39,741 nucleotides of DNA from Planctomycetota bacterium (GCA_018970605.1 JAGWWA010000012.1:1-39741); one strand, 5' to 3'; counted from the stretch's first letter, positions 19,397 through 28,164 are shown. A program made the numbers and translations. Notes: generated from the letters alone by a model not told the origin.

Positions 19397-21223
19397 ATGA
19401 ACAGACCGAGTCAGCCCTGGCGCCTCGCGTCCCGCCCGCTGTTCGTGCTCGCCGTCGGCAGCATGGCCGCAGAGGTCTCTGCCGGGGTGTTCGGCGGTGG
19501 ATTTGCTGGCGTCGTGCAGGCGGCCTTCGCGGCCGCCTGCGCCTGGTGGACCTGGCGTGAGTTCGAGGCCGCTCCGCGGTGGCGGAGGCAGGCGACGGCG
19601 ACTGCCGCCGGCCTGGCGGGCATCGTCGTCGTCTGGTTCCTCGCGAGGCATGGCCGACCCGTCGAGGCTACCGGCTTGGCAGGCGTCATTGGCATGGCGG
19701 CGGGCTGCTGGCTCGGGCTGGCGGGCATCCACCTGGCGCTCTCGGGATCCACCGGCGTCACCGGTGTGGCCCGTGCGGTGCTCGACGAGGCGGTGCGGAT
19801 GAGGGCGTCGCTGGGGCTCGCGCTGCTTGTGCTCGTGCTCGTCCCCACGCTGCCGCTGGCACTCGACCATTCGGAGCGGCTCCAGTATCGCATGCAGTTC
19901 CTGCTGAGCTGGTCGCTGGGCATCACCGGCGTGATCCTGGCGCTGCTCACGATCGTCCTCGCCTGCGGGTCGATCTGCGGCGACATCGACTCGGGCCGCA
20001 TTCACATGACGCTCGTCAAGCCGCTACGGCGCTGGGAGTATCTGCTGGGCAAGTGGCTCGGGATCGCGCTCTTCGACCTGTTGATGGTGGCTCTGGTGGG
20101 GGCGGGCACCGCCACGTTCGTCCGGCTTCTGGCTGCGACCGAGGCGACCGATGCACAGGATCGCGCTGCCGTGACGGAGCAGGTGCTGACCGCCCGGATC
20201 GCCCTCCAGCCGGAGCCCGCGAATCGTGCCGAGTACGACGCGGCGATCGGCGCCGCGATTCGGCGGCTCGAAGACGATGAGCCCGATGCCTTCGTGCGGA
20301 ATCCCGGAGCCGCCCGCCGGCGGATTCGCCAGGAGTACGACTGGCAGTGGCACACCGTCACGCCCGACACGGTCTCGACCTTCGTGTTCCGGGGGCTCGG
20401 CGGGGTGAAGCGGCAGGCGGCCGGCCGCGCCGACGCCACCCTGCAGTTGCAGCTCAAGCCGCGGGCCTACAACGTCGATGTCGATCTCGCCGACGTGCGC
20501 TTCGCGATCTGGCTCAATGACCGGCCCTGGCCGATGACGGACGGCGTCCATGCGGAGCAGACACTCCCCACCCAGGCCGTGCACGTCCTCGACCTGCCGG
20601 TGGACGCGGTGGACGAGCAGGGCGACCTGCGGGTGACCATCGCCAATCGCAACCTCGTGCCTGCCGGCGAGACGCAGCCGACCGCCATCACGTTTTCTCC
20701 CGGCGACGGGTTGCGGATTCTCCACCGATCCGGCGGATTCGACGGCAACTTCATCCGCTGCCTGGCGGTGATCTGGATCAAGCTCACGATGGTGGCGGCA
20801 GTGGCCGTGGCCGCGGCATCGTGCCTGGGCCTGCCGATGGCGATCCTGGCATCGCTGGTGATCTACGCCACGGCCCTCGGGAGCGGCTTTCTCCGCGACG
20901 CGCTGGGGCTCTACAACGTGGTCTCCACGTCGGTGCTCGGATCGATGGCGGAGCGGGCGGGACGGGCGGCCAGCCTGCTCGGCGAGTTCCGCTTCTACGA
21001 AGCCTTTCGGATGCTGTTTGGCTCCGTCACCGACCTGGCGCTCTGGCTCACTCCGGCCTTCTCCGACTTCGACGCCGTGGGCCGGCTTGCGACCGGGATG
21101 CTGATTCCATCCGCCGACGTGCTGGCGTGCCTCTGGCGGATCGGCCTGGTCTATCCGCTCGTGGTCGGGCTGGCCGCCTGGGCCCTGTTCGAGCGGCGCG
21201 ACCTGATCCGTTCATCCACCTGA
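19397..21223 (+). CDS. ABC-2 type permease with large extracytoplasmic insert
   Basis: A 608-residue membrane protein. Four to six helices lie in the first ~230 residues, including ITGVILALLTIVLACGSICG followed by the ABC-2 motif DIDSGRIHMTLVKPLRRWEYLLGKW (split by the membrane-proximal turn). A polar region of about 200 residues (roughly 240-445) follows, with a beta-rich part (LQLQLKPRAYNVDVDLADV), then further helices to the end. The insert probably faces the periplasm. The ATG at 19397 is chosen; a GTG at 19382 that overlaps the ATPase stop as GTGA is equally possible and would add five residues. Expected partner of the upstream ATPase. Confidence 0.82.
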   Translation: MNRPSQPWRLASRPLFVLAVGSMAAEVSAGVFGGGFAGVVQAAFAAACAWWTWREFEAAPRWRRQATATAAGLAGIVVVWFLARHGRPVEATGLAGVIGMAAGCWLGLAGIHLALSGSTGVTGVARAVLDEAVRMRASLGLALLVLVLVPTLPLALDHSERLQYRMQFLLSWSLGITGVILALLTIVLACGSICGDIDSGRIHMTLVKPLRRWEYLLGKWLGIALFDLLMVALVGAGTATFVRLLAATEATDAQDRAAVTEQVLTARIALQPEPANRAEYDAAIGAAIRRLEDDEPDAFVRNPGAARRRIRQEYDWQWHTVTPDTVSTFVFRGLGGVKRQAAGRADATLQLQLKPRAYNVDVDLADVRFAIWLNDRPWPMTDGVHAEQTLPTQAVHVLDLPVDAVDEQGDLRVTIANRNLVPAGETQPTAITFSPGDGLRILHRSGGFDGNFIRCLAVIWIKLTMVAAVAVAAASCLGLPMAILASLVIYATALGSGFLRDALGLYNVVSTSVLGSMAERAGRAASLLGEFRFYEAFRMLFGSVTDLALWLTPAFSDFDAVGRLATGMLIPSADVLACLWRIGLVYPLVVGLAAWALFERRDLIRSST

Positions 21224-21246
21224 CCATTCCGGGAAGGCCGCACCCC

Positions 21247-23100
21247 ATGTCCGATCGTGTCGTCGAGGTGATCGCTGCGACGCTGCTCGTCGCCTGTCTC
21301 GCGGGTGCCGGCGTCGCCGCGCGGTCGATCGGGCGGCAACGGGAGGCGCTCGGGCTCGTCGTCTCCATGGAAGGAACCAAGGGGATGCCGCCACACGTGG
21401 CCCTCGCGACGGCGGCGCTCGGCACCTTCCGAGGGCTGGCGGTCGATGCCCTCTGGGCGCGGGCCGACGCGCTGCAGGAGACGGGCGAGTTCTTCGAGGC
21501 GCAGACGCTCGCCCAGTGGATCACGGCCCTGCAGCCGCGGTTTCCGCGGGTCTGGGGATTCCAGGCCTGGAACCTCGCCTACAACATCTCGGTGTGCACG
21601 CGGGCGGCCGAGGAACGATGGGAATGGATCAATCGCGGGATCGACCTGCTGCGTCGGCAGGGCATCCCGCTCAATCCCGGCGACGCGAACCTGCCGACGG
21701 AGCTCGGCTGGATCTACTTCCACAAGATCGGCGGCAAGACTGATCGCGAGCACTGGTACTACAAGGCCCGGCTCGTGCGGGAGTTTCGGGAGTTTCTCGG
21801 TGACCTGACCGGCGGTCGAACGACGGCGGAGGCGATCGAGCGGTTTCGCCGGATCGTCTCGGCTCCGGATGACCTGCAGACACTGCAGGGCGACCGCGAC
21901 GTTGCCGACGCGCTCGCGGTGCTGGCGGAGCATGGCGAGAAGCCCGACGAGCGGCTGCTGCGGATGCTCGGCCGCGCGGCGCTCTACGAGGCCTCGCTCG
22001 ACACGCAGCTGCTGGCCGGCAAGGCGCTGCCAACCGGCACCAACCGCGACCTGCTTGCCGCCCTGCTCGCCGACCCGCGGTTGTCGCAGGCGGTCTTCGA
22101 TCGGCTCGTGCCCCACCTGCAGAAACGCGTGCTGATCGACCGCTATCGCATGTCACCCGACTTCATGCTCGAGCAGATGGAGCGGTACGGGCCGCTCGAC
22201 TGGGGGCATCCCCACGCCCACGGCATCTATTGGTCGGAGCGCGGCTTCGCGCTCGCCCGCGAGGGCCGGCATCGCGAGCGGCTCAACGAGCTCACCATCA
22301 TCCGCACGCGGCTGGGCAACCTGCAGCACCTGATGCGGTCGGGCCGGATCGAATTCGACCCGCTCTCCGACCGGCTCGACGTGCTGCCCGACCCCCGGTT
22401 CATCGACGGCTACGAGCGCGGGATGCAAAACGCGGTGCAGCTGATCCAGTCGGCCGAGGGCGTCTCGGCGGCGGAGTTCGGCCGGGCGACCGTCGATGAC
22501 CTGCTTCGCGGCTACGAGTCGTTCCTCGAGCAGGCGACCGTGTTCTCCTACCTCTACGGCGATGAGCCCCAGGCCGCCGGCTGCTTCGGCAAGCTCGTGT
22601 CGATCGCCCAGGAGTCGGGCCGCGGCGACCAGCCGCTCTACACCGAGGGGCTGGAAGGCTTTCTGGCGCTGCGTCTGGGGTCGGTGATGGACATCGACGT
22701 TTCCAACACGCGGCAGTTCCTCGATGCGATGGTGCAGCGGGCCATGCTCGACGGCCTCGCCAAGGGACGGCTCGACACCTTCAACCGGTTCATGCGGCTG
22801 GCGTATTCGGTCTACGACCGCAGGTATGCCGCCAGCGCTCCGGGCACGAAGCACGTCGCCCAGGAGGCGAAGCTGCCCCCGTTTCCGGAGATCGTCGATG
22901 CCTCGTACGAGAGCGCGATGCGACAGACCTCGACGCCGCTGCTGATGCGGGCTCGGATCTGGGCCTGGACGCCCGACACGATCCGGTCGCGGGTCTGGGG
23001 ACGACTCGGCGAGATGCTCCGCGCACAGGCCGCCGCCGCCGACCTTGAGCCGACCCGGACGTTTCCCGCGCCGCCGGAGGCGACGGGCAGCCCGGAATGA
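21247..23100 (+). CDS. Membrane-anchored helical (TPR-like) protein of the SPFH/ABC operon
   Basis: A 617-residue protein with one N-terminal helix (about residues 6-23) and a long, mainly alpha-helical remainder. The part LAVDALWARADALQETGEFFEAQTLAQWITALQP reads like tetratricopeptide repeats, but I cannot define full repeats. Aromatic residues are frequent. No enzyme motif is visible. The ATG at 21247 is 23 bp after the permease stop and has GGGAAGG upstream, so it is almost certainly co-transcribed. Its conserved N-terminal block after the helix (LVVSMEGTKGMPPHVALATA) would be a good search seed. Function unknown; a scaffold for the SPFH/ABC machine is only a guess. Confidence 0.7.
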   Translation: MSDRVVEVIAATLLVACLAGAGVAARSIGRQREALGLVVSMEGTKGMPPHVALATAALGTFRGLAVDALWARADALQETGEFFEAQTLAQWITALQPRFPRVWGFQAWNLAYNISVCTRAAEERWEWINRGIDLLRRQGIPLNPGDANLPTELGWIYFHKIGGKTDREHWYYKARLVREFREFLGDLTGGRTTAEAIERFRRIVSAPDDLQTLQGDRDVADALAVLAEHGEKPDERLLRMLGRAALYEASLDTQLLAGKALPTGTNRDLLAALLADPRLSQAVFDRLVPHLQKRVLIDRYRMSPDFMLEQMERYGPLDWGHPHAHGIYWSERGFALAREGRHRERLNELTIIRTRLGNLQHLMRSGRIEFDPLSDRLDVLPDPRFIDGYERGMQNAVQLIQSAEGVSAAEFGRATVDDLLRGYESFLEQATVFSYLYGDEPQAAGCFGKLVSIAQESGRGDQPLYTEGLEGFLALRLGSVMDIDVSNTRQFLDAMVQRAMLDGLAKGRLDTFNRFMRLAYSVYDRRYAASAPGTKHVAQEAKLPPFPEIVDASYESAMRQTSTPLLMRARIWAWTPDTIRSRVWGRLGEMLRAQAAAADLEPTRTFPAPPEATGSPE

Positions 23101-23172
23101 GAGTCGTGGTCGGAGGTATACTCGTGGCCACGATCGGGAGTACGAGCGGCCGCGGCCGACACGGACCAATCC

Positions 23173-24984
23173 ATGCATGTTGGCTGCGGCAGTTCGGAGG
23201 GCTTCATCTCGGCGTCGGCGGTCGCGGCACTCGTTCCGCTGGCGGCGATCGACGTGCCCTCGTTCCAGGGAGTTCCCTGGGAGCCGCTCGGGTTCACGGC
23301 GGGCCTGTGCCTTGCGATTGCGGCCTGCATCAGCAGCATCGGCTGGGTCCGGCGGACGGGCGAAGTCCTCGGGACGGACGAGGCGGGCCGCTGGAATCTC
23401 GCCTTCGGCGCCATTGGCCTGGGTCTGCTGGCTGGCTGCATGCGGGGCGTGTGGTGGGCGGCGCCGGCGGCCATGGCCTGCCTGGGGGTCGCCGCAGGGC
23501 TCTTCATCCGTTCCAAGGATCCTGGATTGCCGGAGGGGCGTCGCGTGCTGGGCAGGGGCGGCCTGCGGAATCTGGCGGCCGAACTGCGTCCACACGTGGC
23601 GCCGTGGACCGTGGGCGCCGCTGACGGAACCCGCTCGCGGAGCCTCAAGGAGCAGCTCGCCGATCTGATCACGGGCTGGCGGCAGCGACTCTCGGGAACC
23701 AAGGCCAAGACGAAGTCGGGCCGGCGGAAAGGCAAGTCAGCCACGCCCATCGATTCGTTCAGCTTTTTGAAGAAGGACGGCACCGCCGTCGTCACGATCG
23801 CGCTGGCTGGCAAGCAGGAAGCCCGCGTGTCGCCCCATGTGCTCAAGGCGCAGCAGCTGCTGCAGGCGACGATCCGCGGCAATGCATCGAGGCTCAGCTT
23901 TGAGCCTGTCGAAAACCAGTACGACGTGAAGGTGCATGCGCGGGGCACCGACAAGAGCCTGGAGAAGCTCGGCGGCGATGAGGCTCGCGGCGTGATGGCG
24001 ACGCTCAAGGTGATGGCCGACATGGCCGGCCCGGATGCCGAGGCAGGCCGGCACGGAACCTTCGGCGTGCTGCTGCGGGGCGTGCGGTATCAGATCGATG
24101 TCGAGACGACGGGTTCTGCCACCGCGGAGCGGATGCTGCTGCGGCTGCAGCGGCCCGATGCCGTCCACGAGCAGCGCGGGCTCGACTCCCTGGGCTTCCG
24201 TCCCAAACTGCTCGGGCAGTTTCGCGAGGCCATCGGCAAGCCCTACGGCATGCTGCTGGTGGTGGGGCCGACCGGGTCGGGTCGCACCACGACGCTCTAC
24301 GCGGCCCTTCGCGACCTCGATGCCCGGAAGCGGAAGATCATGACGGTCGAATCCCCGGTGAAGCAGCAGCTTGACGATGTCGTCCAGATCGAGGTGGACG
24401 TGGCGGGGGGAGCGACCGTTGCCAGCGTGCTGCAGATGGTGATGCGGAAGGATCCGGACGTCGTGATGGTTGGCGATCTCGACGACCGCAAGACCTGCGA
24501 GATCGCGATGCAGGCGGCGCTCACCGGGCACTTCGTGTTCGCGGCCCTCGAGGGCCGCGACGCGATCGACGCGGTGACGAAGCTGCTCGACCTGGGCGTC
24601 GAACCAATGCTCGTGCAGACGGCGGTCACGGCCGTGCTGGCGCAGCGGCTCGCCCGCCGGCTGTGCCCACGGTGCAAGGTCGCCTGCGCGCCGCCCGAGG
24701 CGTTGGTGCGGAAGTTCAACCTCAAGCCGGGCGCCATCAAGCGGGTCTACAAGGAGAAGGGCTGCGATGCCTGCAACCGCACCGGGTTCCAAGGCGTCGT
24801 GCCCGTCCACGAACTGCTGGTCATGAACGACCAGATCCGCAAGCTGATCACCGCGAACCCTTCGGCCCGCGACCTCAAGGCGGCGGCCGTGCTCAACGGC
24901 ACGCTCACCCTGCAGATCGACGGTCTGACGAAGGTCGTTCACGGCGACACCACCGTCAACGAGATCCTGCGAGTGACCGGCTGA
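23173..24984 (+). CDS. GspE/PilB-family protein with degenerate ATPase motifs and N-terminal membrane helices
   Basis: A 603-residue protein. About residues 11-110 hold three or four hydrophobic helices, replacing the usual soluble N-terminal domain of GspE. A charged linker (about 160-195) leads to a GspE-like domain. The Walker A is GPTGSGRTTTLY, with Arg371 where Lys is expected; the Asp box is TVESP instead of TVEDP; Walker B is MVGDLDD with Asp435 in place of the catalytic Glu; the His box reads AALEGRDA, with Glu460 in place of His. The zinc site is intact (C498PRC, C531DAC). A TATACT hexamer at 23117 could be a -10 element. It may be a regulatory, ATP-poor paralogue of a secretion ATPase; the CvpA-like gene follows after 37 bp. 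Confidence 0.88.
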   Translation: MHVGCGSSEGFISASAVAALVPLAAIDVPSFQGVPWEPLGFTAGLCLAIAACISSIGWVRRTGEVLGTDEAGRWNLAFGAIGLGLLAGCMRGVWWAAPAAMACLGVAAGLFIRSKDPGLPEGRRVLGRGGLRNLAAELRPHVAPWTVGAADGTRSRSLKEQLADLITGWRQRLSGTKAKTKSGRRKGKSATPIDSFSFLKKDGTAVVTIALAGKQEARVSPHVLKAQQLLQATIRGNASRLSFEPVENQYDVKVHARGTDKSLEKLGGDEARGVMATLKVMADMAGPDAEAGRHGTFGVLLRGVRYQIDVETTGSATAERMLLRLQRPDAVHEQRGLDSLGFRPKLLGQFREAIGKPYGMLLVVGPTGSGRTTTLYAALRDLDARKRKIMTVESPVKQQLDDVVQIEVDVAGGATVASVLQMVMRKDPDVVMVGDLDDRKTCEIAMQAALTGHFVFAALEGRDAIDAVTKLLDLGVEPMLVQTAVTAVLAQRLARRLCPRCKVACAPPEALVRKFNLKPGAIKRVYKEKGCDACNRTGFQGVVPVHELLVMNDQIRKLITANPSARDLKAAAVLNGTLTLQIDGLTKVVHGDTTVNEILRVTG

Positions 24985-25021
24985 TCCGAGTCTTTCGCTC
25001 CCACCCCCGAACGGACGTGCC

Positions 25022-25966
25022 ATGTACGACATCCTCGTGATCGCCACCGTGCTCGGCTGCGGTTGGTTGGGTTTTCGGTACGGCCTGCAGGCGGCGGTCG
25101 TGGCGGCCCTCGAGCTGCTCGCCTGCCTGGCAATCGCGACGGTGGCGCACGAGACGGTCGCCGGCCTCATCGATGACGGCTTCCAGATGGTCGTGGGGCC
25201 GCTGGTGCCGCAGTCGTGGCTCATGCCGCTGGTGTTCGCCGCCCTGCTCTGGGGCGGATTTGCCCTCATCCGCCGCGGACTGCATCGCGGCGAGGGGGAA
25301 CAGTCCATCGATGACGACGACGGCGCCGTCGCCGTGGCCGGCCGCATCGCGGGGGCCGTTGCCGGGGGCCTCGGCGGGCTGTTGCTGGCGGGGGCGGCGC
25401 TCGTCAGCTTCTCGATGGTGCCGCTACTCTCCGGATTCAAGCCGGTGGGCGACAGGATGTTCATCGACGCGGGCCGGATCGCCCTGGAGGCGGGCGGGCT
25501 GTTCGCCGGCGATCGGCACGAGGGTCGCTCACTCGTGCTCCACGGCGAGCCGGTGTCGCGATCGTCGATCCTCTCGGCCGGGCTGACCAGTGAGCCCTGG
25601 CTCGACATGGACGGCGATTCGACGCCGACGGAGGCAGACCGGTTCCGCGACCTCGACGAGAACGGAGCCTTTACGGCCGACCTGTACTACACCGACGTCG
25701 ACGGGGATCGGATGCGACGGATCGGAATGCTCGACAAGTATGCCTGTGGGTGCTGGACGTCGGCCCTCAATCACGACGACCGGCCTCGGCCCGTCGAAAA
25801 AAAGCCTGCGGCCGCAAAGCCGCCTGTGATGCAGGCCAAGCCCGAGGCGGCTGCTGCGCCACAGAATCCTGCGGGCCCCGAACCGAAGGCACAGGCCAAC
25901 GAACCGAAGACTCAGGCGAGCGAACCGAAAACTCAGGTCAGCGGCACGAACGAGGCAGCACCCTAG
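25022..25966 (+). CDS. CvpA-like membrane protein with calcium-loop-like motifs and repeat tail
   Basis: A 314-residue protein. The first ~145 residues form about four helices in the CvpA (colicin V production) pattern: MYDILVIATVLGCGWLGFRYG, ending with a Gly-rich helix (GRIAGAVAGGLGGLLLAGAAL). A soluble region with DMDGDSTPTEAD, DLDENGAFTAD and DVDGDRMRR follows; the Asp spacing resembles EF-hand/dockerin calcium loops. The C-terminal ~60 residues are Lys/Pro/Ala-rich with three tandem EPKxQxx units. The stop codon TAG lies inside the terminal inverted repeat of the element at 25962-26146. Function unknown. Confidence 0.72.
   Translation: MYDILVIATVLGCGWLGFRYGLQAAVVAALELLACLAIATVAHETVAGLIDDGFQMVVGPLVPQSWLMPLVFAALLWGGFALIRRGLHRGEGEQSIDDDDGAVAVAGRIAGAVAGGLGGLLLAGAALVSFSMVPLLSGFKPVGDRMFIDAGRIALEAGGLFAGDRHEGRSLVLHGEPVSRSSILSAGLTSEPWLDMDGDSTPTEADRFRDLDENGAFTADLYYTDVDGDRMRRIGMLDKYACGCWTSALNHDDRPRPVEKKPAAAKPPVMQAKPEAAAAPQNPAGPEPKAQANEPKTQASEPKTQVSGTNEAAP
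25880..25942 (+). repeat. Three tandem 21-bp units at the end of the CvpA-like gene
   Basis: Units 25880-25900, 25901-25921 and 25922-25942 share the pattern GAACCGAAGACTCAGGCG and encode EPKAQAN, EPKTQAS and EPKTQVS. They form a charged, flexible tail. Confidence 0.9.
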
Positions 25967-26146
25967 AGCGCGTCTGAGATACGTGTATCAACGGCTCGGG
26001 GGCGGCAAAAGTCTCCGCTTCGCGGTCCTTCGGATCGTCGCCGGGGCGAGGATACGCCCAAGGCTCCTCGAGCGTTCGCCGACCCCCTCGCCTACCCGCT
26101 CAGGATTTCCAACTCATCGCTACAGCGAGAGGAAATGCGCTCTAGG
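25962..26146. repeat. 185-bp palindromic element between convergent genes
   Basis: Perfect 10-bp terminal inverted repeats, CCTAGAGCGC at 25962-25971 and its complement at 26137-26146, bound the whole space between two convergent genes. The TAG within each terminal repeat is the stop codon of the flanking gene (25964-25966 on plus, 26144-26142 on minus). The interior has further short inverted repeats, for example TTTCC...GGAAA around 26107-26135. It is unrelated to the four hairpin elements. It could be a non-autonomous mobile element or a bidirectional terminator. Confidence 0.75.
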
Positions 26147-27224
26147 CCACCGAGTCGCCGTCGGTGGACGCCTCGCCGCCCTCGATTTCCTTGAGCAGCC
26201 GCGTCATCGTGTTGGCGTGTACACCGAGAAGCTTGGCGGCGTTTGCCTTGTGGCCGCGAGTCACCTGAAGGGCCTCACGAATCGCCTGCTCGCGGAGCTT
26301 CGCAAGATCGAGGCAGGGCAGACGTCCGGGAGCGGCGATGGCTGTCGCTCCACCCTCCGTCGACTTCCGCGTCGGAACCTTCGGCTCCATCTGCAGGACG
26401 TAGGCCTGTTCGATCACGTGCTCGAGTTGTCGGACGTTGCCCGGCCACTCGAAGGAACAGAACTCGGCGAGCGCCTCGGCCGTCGGATTCCACTTCGGAA
26501 GCCGATACCGATCGGAGAACTTCGTCGCGAAGAACTCGATGTATGTGGGGATGTCCTCGGCTCGCTCGCGGAGCGACGGCACCCGCAGCTCGATCATGTT
26601 GAGCCGGTAGTAGAGGTCCTCGCGGAAGGTGCCCTTCTCGACCTCCTTTTCGAGGTCTCGATTGGTGGCGGCAACCACCTGCACATCGACAGGCTCCGGC
26701 TCGTTGGCCCCCACGGGGAGCACCTCGCGCTGCTGGAGCACGCGGAGGAGCTTGGCCTGCAACTCCGGCTGCATCTCCCCGATTTCGTCGAGGAACACCA
26801 CGCCACCTTCGGCGGCGCGGAAGATACCGAGCGAGCGGCCATTGGCACCGGTGAAGGCACCCTTTTCGTGGCCGAAGAGCTGGCTCTCCGCAAGCGACGG
26901 CGTGAGGGCTGCACAGTTGACCGGGATGAAGGCCTTGTTGCGGCGCGGGCCGCTGCGATGGAGCAGACGGGCCCAGAGTTCCTTGCCCGTGCCTGTTTCG
27001 CCGCAGACGAGCACCGTGCACTCGACCTCGGCAGCCCGCTCGATCGACTTCGCGATCCGCCGCATCGCGGCACTGTTGCCGAGCACCCAGTTGGTCGATT
27101 CGCCGGCGGTCGCCAGTCGCGTGCCACCCGACGCATCGACGATGACAGCGGGATCGAGGGATCCGCCTCGTGGATCACGAACGGCTGAGTCGGCCGACGC
27201 AAAACTCGATGGGCGGAGAGCCAT
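26142..27224 (-). CDS. Sigma-54-dependent transcriptional activator without a receiver domain
   Basis: A 360-residue enhancer-binding protein. A short N-terminal segment of about 45 residues has no recognisable sensor or receiver domain. The AAA+ domain has Walker A GETGTGKE at 75-82, the sigma-54 contact loop GAFTGA at 122-127, Walker B GVVFLDEIGEM and the arginine-finger region EDLYYRLNMIELRVPSLRER. The C-terminal FIS-type helix-turn-helix is AIREALQVTRGHKANAAKLLGV. It would activate genes with -24/-12 promoters; I found no convincing one in the window. Lack of a receiver suggests control by its partner proteins or level (PspF-like). The stop lies in the palindromic element. Confidence 0.93.
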   Translation of the reverse strand: MALRPSSFASADSAVRDPRGGSLDPAVIVDASGGTRLATAGESTNWVLGNSAAMRRIAKSIERAAEVECTVLVCGETGTGKELWARLLHRSGPRRNKAFIPVNCAALTPSLAESQLFGHEKGAFTGANGRSLGIFRAAEGGVVFLDEIGEMQPELQAKLLRVLQQREVLPVGANEPEPVDVQVVAATNRDLEKEVEKGTFREDLYYRLNMIELRVPSLRERAEDIPTYIEFFATKFSDRYRLPKWNPTAEALAEFCSFEWPGNVRQLEHVIEQAYVLQMEPKVPTRKSTEGGATAIAAPGRLPCLDLAKLREQAIREALQVTRGHKANAAKLLGVHANTMTRLLKEIEGGEASTDGDSVA

Positions 27225-27385
27225 GTCTCACCAGTCTCGGAGAGGCAAGCCGGAACCCCTGCAGTCCGCAGGCCGGCGACTCGTTTAGTATCCCCCTGTC
27301 GTAGGGCGATTGCAACCTGGCGCCGTCGGAATAACCGGAACCAGCCTCACCGGGCCCAAACGACCACGAAAATCATGGTTTTCCC

Positions 27386-27398
27386 GGGTCAGACACCC
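27386..27398. repeat. Short palindrome GGGTCAGACACCC
   Basis: A 13-bp sequence with GGGT/ACCC arms that touches the stop codon of the methyltransferase gene. The core resembles GGTCTGACC-type motifs seen in REP-like repeats of other bacteria. One copy only, so this is weak. The remaining ~160 bp between the two minus-strand genes show no further signal. Confidence 0.3.
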
Positions 27399-28156
27399 TA
27401 TTTTCCCACGGGGCGGGCCCCCAGGAACACCAGGTGCTGCCAGGGGAGCCGGTCGAACTCGCCGACCACCTCGTAGCCGGCCGGCTCGAGTTCCAGCCGA
27501 ATCTGGGCCTTGGTCATCTTGTGCAGCGGCTTGATCGGCACCGCCGGATCCTCGCCGCGAAACTCCACCAGAGCGAGGCGGCCGCCCGCGGCGAGGCTTT
27601 CGCGGACGCGGGCGAGCATCGCGTCGGGATGGGAAAACTCGTGATAGACATCGACGCACAGGCAGAGGTCGATCTCACCGGCGGGCAGCCGCGGATCGAT
27701 CGCGGTGCCGAGCACCGGCCTGATGTTCGTCAGTCCCTCCCGGCCGGCCGCCTCCGCCAGCATGCGGAGCATCTCCGGCTGGATGTCCACCGCATACACC
27801 GCACCCGTGGGGCCGACGCGCCTCGCGAGTTCGAGCGTGTAGAAGCCGTTGCCGCAGCCCATGTCGCAGATCGTCTGGCCGGGCCTCACGTCAAGAGCCT
27901 CGAGCAACAGCCGGCAGTCCTCTTCCCGCTGACGGCTTTCGCGGACGAGCCACGGGGCACCCGTGAAGTGCATCGTCTGGGCGATCTCGCGGCCACGATG
28001 GTGCGTTGCGGCGGGCGGGATCACGAGCGACGCATCGACCGCCGTGTCGATCGGCAGCGGCCGTCCTGCCGGAGCGTCGGCGGCGCTGCCGTGGGTGGCC
28101 GGCCCCGCGAGGCACAGCCAGACGACGACCGCGCGGTGGACACCTCGGGCGAGCAT
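27398..28156 (-). CDS. Class I SAM-dependent methyltransferase with a signal peptide
   Basis: A 252-residue protein. The N-terminus is a signal-peptide-like sequence: MLARGVHRAVVVWLCLAGPA, then a likely cleavage site after HGSA. The methyltransferase core has motif I as ICDMGCGNGFYTLELARRVG, the acidic end of strand 2 in VYAVDIQPEMLRM and LCLCVDVYHEFSHPDAML for motif post-II, ending with RLALVEFRGED. These are typical of the UbiE-like group; the substrate is unknown. A periplasmic SAM enzyme is odd because SAM is cytosolic. It lies 35 bp downstream of lpxI and may also have its own promoter (TATACT at 28170-28165). Confidence 0.83.
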   Translation of the reverse strand: MLARGVHRAVVVWLCLAGPATHGSAADAPAGRPLPIDTAVDASLVIPPAATHHRGREIAQTMHFTGAPWLVRESRQREEDCRLLLEALDVRPGQTICDMGCGNGFYTLELARRVGPTGAVYAVDIQPEMLRMLAEAAGREGLTNIRPVLGTAIDPRLPAGEIDLCLCVDVYHEFSHPDAMLARVRESLAAGGRLALVEFRGEDPAVPIKPLHKMTKAQIRLELEPAGYEVVGEFDRLPWQHLVFLGARPVGK

Positions 28157-28164
28157 ACGCCTCG

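Noticed and set aside
27225-27397. Possible -24/-12 (sigma-54) promoter near the activator gene
   Set aside because: No TGGCAC...TTGC pair with correct spacing was found on either strand here.
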